From: Halichoerus grypus
Lineage: Eukaryota; Chordata; Mammalia; Carnivora; Phocidae
Reading direction: 5' to 3'
DNA: 64,000 bases
Assembly: GCF_964656455.1 (NCBI RefSeq)
Contig: NC_135718.1
Coordinates: 144,256,262 to 144,320,261, forward strand
Positions 55,496 through 64,000 of this stretch are shown here, in pieces. The translations under genes and the position numbers were made by a program. Position 1 is the first letter of the stretch, and each line of letters begins with the position of its first letter. The notes under the pieces were generated by a model. The model saw only the letters and a list, made by a program, of their open reading frames with translations, ran no database searches and was not told the DNA's origin.

Positions 55496-55944
55496 GCCGT
55501 CTCAGGTACTGCTTCGTCCCCCCTTTGTCTGTCTGACCAGTGGGTCTACCTACAGGCTTCCTAGCAATTCTTAATGACAGGACCTATTTTCTCTGAAAAT
55601 CAACACTTCATAAATGTACTGAGCATGTGTCAGGGGAAGAAGAGAACTTTCCTTTTATGGCATGTAGAGAAAAAAGTAAAGGTGGTGGCAAAAAAACAGA
55701 AACAAAGCAAAGCAAAAACCCACTGATGGTCTAGTTGTTGGAGCTAGAACCTCACCCAAAGCAGGGTCACAGAGTATAGTTTCCTCTAGTTTGGTTGCAT
55801 TTCCTGGTGGTCATTACATCATAGAACTTTGGAGAAGGACGAGCTATTAGAGACTTCTGGATGTCGCACCCTTCCTCCTCCTACTCTGACAGCCTAGATA
55901 TATTCCCCGTCCCTTCACTTAGCCCTCACGTCATATGGCAGGAA
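55496..55944. other. Unassigned noncoding sequence
   Basis: Unique-looking. No gene. Confidence 0.4.
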
Positions 55945-56192
55945 GCAGAGGCATGTAGTGGAAAGACTTCGGAATTCGATTGACCTGGGAAACTGAATCC
56001 CATTTCTGCCCCTCTGGACTCTGATATTGGGCAGGTAGACTTTTTTTCTGTCTCTGTTTCTTTAATAGGAAAATAAGGATAGTAGTAGCTACCTTTTAGT
56101 GTTTTATCAAGCACAAACAACAAAAATGACTGTAAGTTCCCTAGTACAACGCCTGGCATGCAGGTATTCAGGAATGGTTATTAATATCATTG
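55945..56192 (+). mobile_element. MIR SINE
   Basis: AGGCATGTAGTGGAAAGACTTCGG, GATTGACCTGGGAAACTGAATCCC, TCTGTTTCTTTAATAGGAAAATAAGGATAGTAGTAGC, GCCTGGCATGCAGGTATTC. Forward MIR order. Confidence 0.85.
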
Positions 56193-56364
56193 TTTTCTCC
56201 ATCTAGGGCTGATTTTCCTTTGGATGCTCTACTTCACCCATGCCCTTCGGCAAGTGAGTGGTGCTAGAACGAAACATAATTCCCCTGAGACCATCAGAGA
56301 CAGAGAGAAATGATAGAGATACAGAGACAGGCGTAGAGACAGGGACAAAGATAAAGATAAGGGG
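56193..56364. other. Spacer with purine-rich (GAGACA)n-like stretch
   Basis: AGAGACAGAGAGAAATGATAGAGATACAGAGACAGG, an imperfect purine repeat at about 56295-56345. Confidence 0.5.
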
Positions 56365-56530
56365 CAGGATATGTTATGCACCAAGGACCGTGCTAGATCA
56401 TTGGCATGCAGTATCTCATCAAGGCATTCAACAAGTCTTTGAGGTGACATGAAATATCATTCACAGATGAAGAAGCTGAGGTTCAGAGAAGCCACATGTA
56501 GTCAGGATGTGCTCAGATGGCTGGGAGCTA
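56365..56530 (-). mobile_element. MIR SINE
   Basis: TATGTTATGCACCAAGGACCGTGCTAG, AGTATCTCATCAAGGCATTC, CAGATGAAGAAGCTGAGGTTCAGAGAAG. Reverse MIR. Confidence 0.82.
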
Positions 56531-57095
56531 GGGTGAGGTCCTATTTGAAGTCCCACTGGCGGGGGAGGGAGTGGGGAAGGTAGGTGGAGAACCAGGAAGG
56601 CAAAGCTGGTCAGAGTCTTCTAGAAGGAGTTGCATGTTAAATCCCAGCATCCATGTGCTATACTCAGGTCCATAAGGCAAGCAACATCGGCTTCCTTGGA
56701 ACCTCGGCAATAGCATTCAGGGTTAAGCAGGACGGCGGTGTTGGAGGCAGGGTGGGATGGAGTTTCCTGGGCTAAGTTTGTGAATGTAGGGTCTCTTTGT
56801 ATGGGTTGGTGTGGTGCTTGAGGGAGTGAGGCTGAATTAAAGAGGTTGCATCAAGGCAGACATGCAACGGGGCCTCCCACAAGCTACATTTGTTCACCTA
56901 TTCTGCGTGTGCTGAAGTTCAATTGTGATTTGTCAGGGCTGGAAACTGGATTCATCTGCCATGTAGGGGAAAGTCTAGTCTCCTCTGTGGTCTCAAAGCT
57001 CTTTACAAGGAGGACAAAGCTGCCACTGCCACGGCCAGAGATGAACCTGTGTTGACTGTTACAGAGAGATCTCTCAGCTTCCTAGAGCTGAGTCT
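56531..57095. other. Unassigned noncoding sequence
   Basis: Unique-looking. No gene. Confidence 0.4.
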
Positions 57096-57162
57096 CCCAA
57101 GTAGGTGTGGACAGATGGGGGGGCTCTGCTCTGCATCCCAAGTGAGTGTGGACAGATGGGGA
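57096..57162. repeat. Imperfect direct repeat, 41-bp period
   Basis: CCCAAGTAGGTGTGGACAGA (57096) and CCCAAGTGAGTGTGGACAGA (57137), each followed by TGGGG, form a tandem pair with two differences. Confidence 0.8.
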
Positions 57163-57983
57163 AGCAGCTGACGCTTAAAAATCAAGTCTGGTGATTCAAT
57201 TGTGGGGGACCCATGGCCAGTCTTGGAGCCTCATTCTCTTTTCTCATACTTTATAGTTGTATCACTACACATGGACATTTCCCTCCCCGCCCCCCCTTGA
57301 GGGGGGCGCCTGGCAGATGTAAAAACCAAGTGTGGGATACCAAGCAGCTCAGGCCAGCAACTGGTTAGGTCAGATGAATTTAACTGTGATTTTAATAGCA
57401 AATCCAGACTCCTGACCTTCAGTGGGGTACTTCTTTTACTAACCCGCCTGTTTTTCTTGGTGAGATCTATGCTGCTCAGGAGTGCTTTTGTGGGAGACAT
57501 CTCTACATTGTATTTCTTAATGTTGATTCCATAAAGACACAAATTATGCTTCTATCTTAAGGGACACTCAAGGGAATTTGCCATGACTTTAAATATTTGC
57601 TCTTACTAAGGATAGATGTAGATGTAGTTGTACATATGTATGTACGTGTACACACACACGATTTGGGTATTCCATGTAAGTTCCATGTAAGATCTTAGCT
57701 TGCTTTCATCTTGCTCTGAACTGTTAGCATCAGGAAGAACCACTCTGCCTCTCCTTACAAAGATATAATTACAAGACCCACTGATAATTTGTAACCAAGA
57801 AAGGACTGACAGTGAGGAGTTTAATTAGATGTTGAATGAAAGTGACAAGCCATATTTAGCTGATTCTGACGCTTTCTGAAGAGAATCTTTCTGAGCACGA
57901 GCCATTCATATTTACTTAAATATCGAGGCAAATTAAACTAGATGAAAGACACATGGGATTTTGTGTTCCCATGGTAGGAATTA
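57163..57983. other. Unassigned sequence, partly AT-rich
   Basis: No repeat recognised. 57690-57960 (GAACTGTTAGCATCAGGAAG ... TTTACTTAAATATCGAGGC) is evenly mixed, repeat-free DNA of the kind that is often conserved noncoding; unproven. Confidence 0.35.
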
Positions 57984-58011
57984 GTGTGTGTGTGTGTGTG
58001 TGTGTGTGTTT
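57984..58011 (+). repeat. (TG)n microsatellite
   Basis: About 13 TG units followed by TTTTAAATATATATAT. Confidence 0.95.
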
Positions 58012-58084
58012 TAAATATATATATTTCACATGCATAGATATATATTTTCATGTATCTACATTACTGCTTTTATTTGTTTTTAAG

Positions 58085-59215
58085 ATTAAAGAAAGTAACA
58101 GGAACGATGGAGTAGAAATACTTTTGGGTATTTCTCCCACTAAGTACAATTAAAACCCTGGGTGTTATAGATAAAACAAACCTAAGATGATTCTGAAAAG
58201 AAGAGACGAGAAAGCTGACTGGTTAAGGACCTTGGGACCTGAGGAATGACACAGTGGCGAGTTTTCTTTTTGCTTCATGTTTCTGGGACTCAGGTCTCAA
58301 GAAGCTGGTGTCCCCAAACACCAATCAGCACAGACAAAAATAGCCCTACCAAAAGCCTGCTCTCTCTAGCCAAAGGACCAGGAAAAGGGCAACCTAGCAG
58401 GGCAGCAAACTATTACACAATAATTAATAATTGGTTCACTCCTGCCAACACAACAGAAAACACAGTGGCCTCACCTCACCCACATTAGCAAAGACCCAGA
58501 GGGGAGGCGAGCTTTCCACCTTCACAACTATAACCAGGTGCTCTGAATCCCTGCCCTTTTTAATGGGAGCGATGTCCCAGAAGGTCCACTAGGGAACCGG
58601 AACTTCCGTTCCTCCTTGGTGGTACTGAGGCAGGCTTCCTCCTCCCCTGGGGTGGAGTCAGGGGAGACCTAATGGAGTGGACTTTCACCACTGCCCACTT
58701 ATAATAAGGTTCCCCCATCAGTGGAGGCCATATGGGGAGCAGTAGGGAGAACTCCAAGGCCTCACGGACAGGGGGTATCAGTGGAATCCAATAGAGAGTC
58801 AGAACTCCCAGCCTTGCCCAACAGTAACTAGGAGTAACCCCCTCCAGTGTCGACAGAGGCCAAGGGGTGGGGTTGCTGGGGGGGAGGAACTTGGCCGCTA
58901 CTCCTACTACATTTCTTATGTTGGAGCTGTGTCAGAGGAAGTTGGCTAAAACAGAAGATTAAAGGAAGATCCAGTGTCTTACAACACAATGCCCCAAATG
59001 TCCAGTTTTCCATCGAAGATCACTTGTCACACTAAGAACTGAGAAGATCTCAAGCGGAATGAGAAAAAGACAATTGATGGATGTCAACAGCGGGCTGACA
59101 GAAGTGTTAGGATTATCTGACAAAGATTTTAAAGCAGCCATTAAAAAAATAATAATTGCTTCCCTGAGCAATTATGAACACATTTGAAACCAAAGAAAGG
59201 AGTCAGCCAAAAGAC
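58085..59215 (+). mobile_element. Old L1 (L1M-type) 5'UTR
   Basis: GAAAGCTGACTGGTTAAGGACC, GGACCTGAGGAATGACACAGTGGCGAG, CCAAACACCAATCAGCACAG, then near the end AGAAAAAGACAATTGATGGATG, GTTAGGATTATCTGACAAAG and TTTTAAAGCAGCCATTAAAA. The last strings are the familiar end of L1M 5' regions just before ORF1. ORF1 itself is not recognisable downstream. Confidence 0.75.
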
Positions 59216-59329
59216 TCGGGAGAAAAACCTTTATTTTACCAAGCATTTAAAAAAATGTTATCCATTTCTACAGCGAGGAAATAAACTCAAAGTGTTATTT
59301 TAACTGCCTTGGAAGTCTCCCTGTCAGTG
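59216..59329. other. Short unassigned spacer
   Basis: No feature seen. Confidence 0.3.
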
Positions 59330-59880
59330 ACAGCTACTTTGAGAGTAGAGATGCGTGGTTGGCATCCGGTCGTGGCTGCTGGAAGGCCAGGATGGCCAGA
59401 AGGCAGGGAGACCAGGGTTTGGATCAGGCCTGGCACGCGGTTCGGGGTGTTAGTCCCGAAGTGAGGAAGGCACGCCAAGAACAGAGTCGGAGAGTTCTGT
59501 TTATCCCAGCGAGACTAGCACAGACGTAACTTCCCATCGAGCAGCCTAGCGTTCGTGTTTGGGGTGCCCACCCAGCAGATGGGGGGCGCTCGGGAGTGTT
59601 TCCTAAGATGTAGCGCAGACGAGCTGTTGTACAGAAGCAGCAAAATAGATTAATGGACGTTCATCGTAGCCCAGGTCAGACAGGGCATGAAGAGGGAGAC
59701 AGGGAGAAGCAGAAGACAGCTCGCCTGGGCTCTCCACGTTAGCAGGGCAGCTAACATAAGCCAGGCTCTTCTAACGGAGGCCTGGGCAGCACCAGGGAGC
59801 GCAAAGCGGACAGTCGAAGCTGAACCATAAAGCTGCGTAACTCTCATGTAACGAGGAGTAGGGGGAGGCTACTTTCAGGA
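59330..59880. promoter_or_regulatory. CpG-dense patch, function unknown
   Basis: Around thirty CpG dinucleotides in 550 bp (e.g. GGCACGCGGTTCGGGG, TAGCGTTCGTG, GGGGGCGCTCGGGAG, TAGCGCAGACGAGC), well above the surrounding CpG-poor DNA. No recognised repeat or exon. It may be a small CpG island, an unmethylated enhancer, or a young insertion I do not recognise. The short minus ORFs here carry no domain. Confidence 0.35.
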
Positions 59881-60419
59881 TAAGGCCACGAACAATCCTC
59901 CGTATATACACAGAATCACAGCTCTTTACTCTCATCCAGAGCTAGCACTGAGGGAAGTCTCATGCCCTCGCTGGTGTCTCAACCTCTCCAAGCTCATGGC
60001 CCTCAAGTCCTGGCCACCCAACTTCCCAGTCGGATTCACCTCCTTCGTTATGCCTTAATGCCATCTCATCTTCATGAATAGGTTTGTGTTTTCACCTCTC
60101 AGGAGGTGACAGCAGGAGTGCTAGGTGGTGGGAGAGGAAAAGAGAGGGCTAGAAACTGAGCGAGCCCGCCTCTTGCACTCGTGGGCGAGTCTATCATTGC
60201 ACCACCCCCCGTGGGAGCCCCTTTGGTGTGGTTATTTATGCGACCACTCACGTTGATTAGGCTTTAGTGTTGTTCGTATAGTTCCTTGCTTTTGCCAGAG
60301 CTATTTGGCTTACTCACGGTTTCTTCTATTTATTGTTCCACATTATACAGAAAAAAGAACTAAATATCTATACTTTATAGACAGAGATACACTGGGCAGA
60401 AGAAAGAGAATTTGGAAAG
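59881..60419. other. Unassigned noncoding sequence
   Basis: Unique-looking, turning AT-rich after 60250. Confidence 0.35.
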
Positions 60420-61700
60420 ATACAGAGTTATAGCCTTGTCTTATACCAAAACGATACCAGCCAAATTAAAGATTGACCTGTTAATTAAAAAGGAATAGAA
60501 GACAATGCAGATGATTACAGAGTAAGGAAGGTATTTCTAAGAATAACAAGAAAGATAGAAACCATAAGAGAAATCACTTAAATCACGCTAAAAGTGAAAA
60601 TTTCTGCATATCTTGGTTATTTGTGGGTAGTGATATTTAGGTGATTGTATTTTATTTACCTTAATGCTTCTCTGTACTTTTAAATTTTTAAGTAAACATA
60701 TAAAAAGGAAAAACTATTTTACATGCCCCACACAATAAACAATATTGAAAGTCAAATATTAAACTAAGGAAAAAGAATTGCAGCATATAGAGGATTGCCT
60801 TCTAGAACGCAATATATCAAGAATTCTTCATCAGGGGCGCCTGGGTGGCTCAGTCCATTAAGCGTCTGTCTTCAGCTCAAGTCATGAGCTCAGGGTCCTG
60901 GGATTGAGCCCCACATCGGACTCCCTGCTTAGAGGGGAGTCTGCTTCTCCCTCTCCCTCTGCCCCTCCCTGCTGCTCTCTCTCACTCTCTCAAATAAATA
61001 AATAAAATCTTAAAAAACAACAAAAGACTTCTTCATCAATATGAAAAATACTCAGTTCCTGACAGAAAACCAGGTAAAAGTCATTAATAGAGTAGCCTCA
61101 AAAAAGACACTACAAATGAGCAATACATTTTAAAAATGCTTAGTGTAATATCTATTTAGATAAATGCCAACTAAAACAATAACAGGACACATTTTGGTGG
61201 GTGCCTATCAAAATGCCAGAGATTAAAAATACTTTATACATAGCTAACAGCCTTGAACATTGGTATCTTTTGGGGATATGTCAAAGGATGTCATTTTGTT
61301 TATCACTGAAATAGCAATTCTATTGCTAGTAACGGATCTTTAAGAAATGATCACAAATGTGTCCAAAATACAGATTTTATCCAAATAATTTTTTTCAATA
61401 GAAAAATGTCTTCCAAAATAAGGGATTGGGTAAGCAAATTATAAAATACTTGCAAAAACCCTTTATAAATGAATTTTCAGAACAATATCTGATACGAAAA
61501 CTGTACTGTATATTTTGTCTAGTAAAAAAGCAGTACATAGAACAATCAATTCTTTTTTTTTTTTCTTTTTGGTCAAAAAGAAAATGTTCGGAAAAAAGAA
61601 GCAAGATGTACACATTGAGTGTGACTAGTGGTTACCTTTAAGTACTGGAATTATTTGGCCTATCTCTGTTTAAGATATTTTCCTCCGTTAGCATATATTC
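60420..61700 (+). mobile_element. Old, diverged L1 with a Can-SINE inside
   Basis: Strings such as ACCAGCCAAATTAAAGATTGACC, GAATAACAAGAAAGATAGAAACC, ACTACAAATGAGCAATACATTTTAAAAATGCTTAG, GATAAATGCCAACTAAAACAATAACAGGACAC and TGGTGGGTGCCTATCAAAATGCC parallel the L1 ORF2 C-terminal coding order ('ATGAAAAAATGCTCAACATCACT...AAATGCAAATCAAAACMACAATGAGATACC'). Strongly diverged and without an open frame. Edges are uncertain. Confidence 0.5.
60834..61023 (+). mobile_element. Can-SINE in forward orientation, full length
   Basis: Starts GGGGCGCCTGGGTGGCTCAG, continues ATTAAGCGTCTGTCTTCAGC, GGGATTGAGCCCCACATCGG, (CT)n and AAATAAATAAATAAAATC. Target duplication AAGAATTCTTCATCA (60819-60833) versus AAGACTTCTTCATCA (61024-61038). 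This copy best shows the tRNA-like head with its A/B box region. Confidence 0.96.
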
Positions 61701-62204
61701 TGTGGGAAAGTATTTAAATTGGTTTTTTTACAAAGTTGGCAACCAGCATGAGCAGATGAAACGAGCCGCACTCTTTGTACGGCCTGTCACCCCTCTACCA
61801 AGGGGTGATATTATTTTGCTGACAGCCCCGAAGACCAGTCAAATCTCCCATCGCAAATTGGGCCCCGATGGGAAGCAAGCCCAGCGTGAAGAGAGCATTG
61901 CAAACAGTTCTAGGGTGAACGGTTTCTCGTCTTCCAGGCTCAGGAGGAAGAACAGGATGTCTTCTGTACAAAGGCAGAGAACAGCTCAGGAACACAAATG
62001 CTACAGTCATACTTTGTCCAAGGATTCTGAAGGAAAAATCCAGCCCGGGGAAGACACTCCCTTGGTTTGTGCGTGGTGAATTTCTCAGGGAGCTGCCGGG
62101 AGGGGAGGGGTTGGGGGTTCCATTTGGTTGGTTTCCACTGAATAGCATTGAGCCCAAAGAAAGCCCGTAACTAATTGGCTCTGTTGGGGGGGGCAATGTG
62201 CTAT
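61701..62204. other. Unassigned noncoding sequence
   Basis: Contains a 125-codon + ORF (61702-62079) and a 133-codon minus ORF (61795-62196) in the same DNA. Neither has a recognisable domain; mutual overlap argues against both. Confidence 0.35.
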
Positions 62205-62209
62205 CAGGA

Positions 62210-62238
62210 CTTTTTTCTCTCTTTCTTTCTTCTGTCTG

Positions 62239-62281
<43 letters not shown>

Positions 62282-62402
62282 CTCTCTCTCTCTTTCTTTC
62301 CTTCCTTCCTTCCTTCCTTCTTTCTTTTCTTCTTTCCTTCCTTCCTTCTTCCCTTCCTTCCTTCCCTCCTTCCTTCCTTCTTTCTTTCTTTCTCCTTATT
62401 TT
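62210..62402 (+). repeat. Long pyrimidine tetranucleotide tract (TTTC)n / (TTCC)n
   Basis: About 190 bp of almost pure C/T, with a (TTTC)n section, a (TC)n section and several (TTCC)n sections. The opposite strand is pure purine and creates spurious Lys/Arg/Glu-rich ORFs. Confidence 0.97.
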
Positions 62403-63734
62403 TTTAAGTGCAGTGGGCATGGAGACGTGGCATTGCATTTTGCGCGGTAGCCTTAGTGTGCTCTCCTGGACGGAGCCAACTGGCAGAGTAACTGAGATTA
62501 GCCTCAAGTGACCAACATTGTATTTGCATCTGAAAGTGCCCGCCTCGAACAGCAGAAGCAGCATTTGCACTGGAGGGGAGGAGACTGAATACATCCTCTT
62601 GAGCTGTCCTGTTGGAGGACTCCAAGTCAAGCCTCGCCCCTCGTACAGCTCTAGGGTCCATGAAGAGAACCTTCTGGATTTAGGACTAAGATCTCATCTT
62701 GAAAGAAATAGCCTCTATGTCGGGTTCAGTAATGTGCTCCGTGAAGGATGGCAGTTTGGATATTTTTAGTTCCTCAATTTCTGCCCGCTCACTTTGTCTC
62801 TTTCTCTTCCTTCCTGCTGCATCTTGCTCTACCTCGTTCACCAGGCAGGGGATGTGGTCTGATGCTCCTTTGTTCCCTCATTTGTAAATGGGGGTGGGGG
62901 TAGGATAGTCCTTGAAGTGGGCCGAATCCGATGAATGAGTTCCCTCCCCGGGGATGTGAGGGCACTACCTTACTTGGTCAACTGTCCTACACAGCTTCAT
63001 CCTCTGTGGCAAAACAGCAGAGACAAAGGAATGGAATTTCACTTCCTCCTCGGGGAAAGAGAAAAGCTTGAAATTGTGAGTTTTCCCAGGCTTCTTCTGG
63101 GATGCCAAGGAAGACTGAATTGCATAATCTCACAAAAATGTGAGATGCAATCTACGCCTCCATAAACTAAGAATATAGAGTCAAGGGACTAGAAACACCG
63201 AGAAACATGTGTGTGACTCCCTGACCTGAGCACAATTAAAGATGTTCATTGTGAAATCTAAATGCCTCCAGACCAGAGAACTACAGACCCGAGAAATGTA
63301 ATTCACCATGGAGGGATCCTGATGTCACATGGGGTTCTTTCAAAATGGCTCCTGGGGAGAGCCCAGAGACACACAGGAATGTCTTTTCCATTAAACTCAG
63401 AAGATCCATATTGGAAACCTTGCCCATTCTTCTAATAAAGATTGTATCTAAAGGTAAAGATAGCTTTTAATATATTGCTATTTTAGAGATTGCCTTCTTG
63501 ATATTTGTATTGGTTTTATTTTAAATGTGTTGATTATTTGCTGTTGATCAGCAAAGCACTGGGCTCAGAGCAGAGCTGCTGGGCTTGGAACCCTAGCCAA
63601 CTGCTCCAAGGGCCTTAGCAACACTGGCCTAGGGCTGGCCCAGGCCTGGCCAATGTGAAGGAGTGCAGATGTGTGGGCTGGTAACTATGGAAGGAAGGTT
63701 ACAGAGGGAGCAGGGATCTATTAAATTGAACACT
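62403..63734. other. Unassigned noncoding sequence
   Basis: Unique-looking. ORFs of 60-85 codons on both strands without domains. Around 63625-63655 the palindromic GGCCCAGGCCTGGCC occurs. Confidence 0.4.
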
Positions 63735-63835
63735 GTTTATTAGGCACCTACTCGTGCCATGTAACTGTGTTAGGGCCACATGCCGGGAATGCAAAGATAA
63801 ACATGACATAGTTCCTGCCCATGAGAATGTCACAA
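63735..63835. repeat. L2-like or other old repeat fragment
   Basis: TTATTAGGCACCTACTCGTGCCATG, GGGAATGCAAAGATAAACATGACATAGTTCCTGCCCATG. The 'TTTATTGAGCACCTACTATGTGCCAGG...GTCCCTGCCC' order of a common mammalian repeat. Confidence 0.6.
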
Positions 63836-63837
63836 TT

Positions 63838-64000
63838 TTTTTAAAGATATTTTATTTATTTATTTGAGAGAGACAGAGAGAGAGAGAGAGCACACACACA
63901 CACACAGGAGTGGGGGTGGGAGCTGGGGAGGGGCAGAGAGAGAGCAGGGAGCCCAATGCAGGGCTCTATCCCAGGACCCTGAGATCATGACCTGAGCCAA
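63838..64000 (-). mobile_element. Can-SINE cut by the window end
   Basis: T run, AAAGATATTTTATTTATTTATTTG, (GA)n with a (CA)n piece, GGGCTCTATCCCAGGACCC, GAGATCATGACCTGAGCC. The tRNA-like head lies beyond position 64000. Confidence 0.93.

Noticed and set aside
60834..60910. tRNA-like sequence that might be called a tRNA gene
   Set aside because: It is the head of a Can-SINE, followed by SINE body, A-rich tail and target duplication. The same head recurs at the other full-length copies.
62085..62630. 181-codon minus ORF with a long Lys/Arg/Glu region
   Set aside because: The charged region is the complement of the pyrimidine microsatellite; the rest has no homology I can name.

Overview
This looks like 64 kb of nuclear DNA from a carnivoran mammal, most likely an arctoid (bear, seal or mustelid lineage). 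The strongest sign is about seventeen tRNA-derived Can-SINE copies. Their heads read as the GGCGCCTGGGTGGCTCAG type, and their tails as CT-rich plus AAATAAATAAAATCTT. None has the dog-specific SINEC_Cf head (GGATCCCTGGGTGGCGCAG) or the cat-type body. Carnivore L1 3' ends, MIR, L2, MER5-like DNA transposons, MaLR/ERVL-type LTR DNA and microsatellites fill much of the rest.

I found no intact protein-coding gene. No open reading frame combines a plausible start, splice or exon structure and a recognisable cellular protein. Most ORFs are short and lie in repeats or unique noncoding DNA. The window reads as an intergenic or deep intronic region. The only clear ancient protein-coding remnant outside L1 is a decayed hAT-superfamily transposase-like gene at about 28.3-30.0 kb on the + strand. 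It keeps a recognisable core (CxxAH motif, following helical region) and the C-terminal dimerisation domain.

Layout. 0-13 kb: Can-SINEs, two old L1 3' ends, an ERVL-type LTR with a tRNA-Leu-like primer binding site (8.65-9.48 kb), a GC-rich 245-codon ORF that runs into 3'UTR-like AT-rich DNA (11.2-12.0 kb), and an L1/SINE/LTR-fragment cluster (12.5-13.2 kb). 13-28 kb: mostly unique sequence, with old repeats at 14.3-15.1 and 16.5-16.9 kb, a 67-bp tandem duplication at 23.2 kb, a short hAT element with 8-bp target duplications at 24.3 kb, and AT-rich DNA at 25-27 kb. 28-32 kb: the hAT pseudogene, itself hit by a Can-SINE and by a small poly(A)-tailed retroposed LTR end, then MIR, L2 and MER5. 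32-35 kb: unique DNA with a candidate regulatory element. 35.4-36.8 kb: a younger 5'-truncated L1 carrying a microsatellite. 37-46 kb: unique DNA, MIR, and an old L1 hit by two Can-SINEs. 46.2-48.0 kb: an inverted L1/HAL1 ORF1 and 5' region. 51.3-52.2 kb: a composite L1 insertion flanked by a single 16-bp target duplication. 53-64 kb: several old L1 pieces, MIRs, a CpG-dense patch at 59.3-59.9 kb, a long pyrimidine tetranucleotide tract at 62.2-62.4 kb, and a SINE cut by the window end.

Repeat family names come from recognising consensus-like strings by eye. No database search was possible, so subfamily names are deliberately loose and many boundaries are approximate to 5-30 bp.
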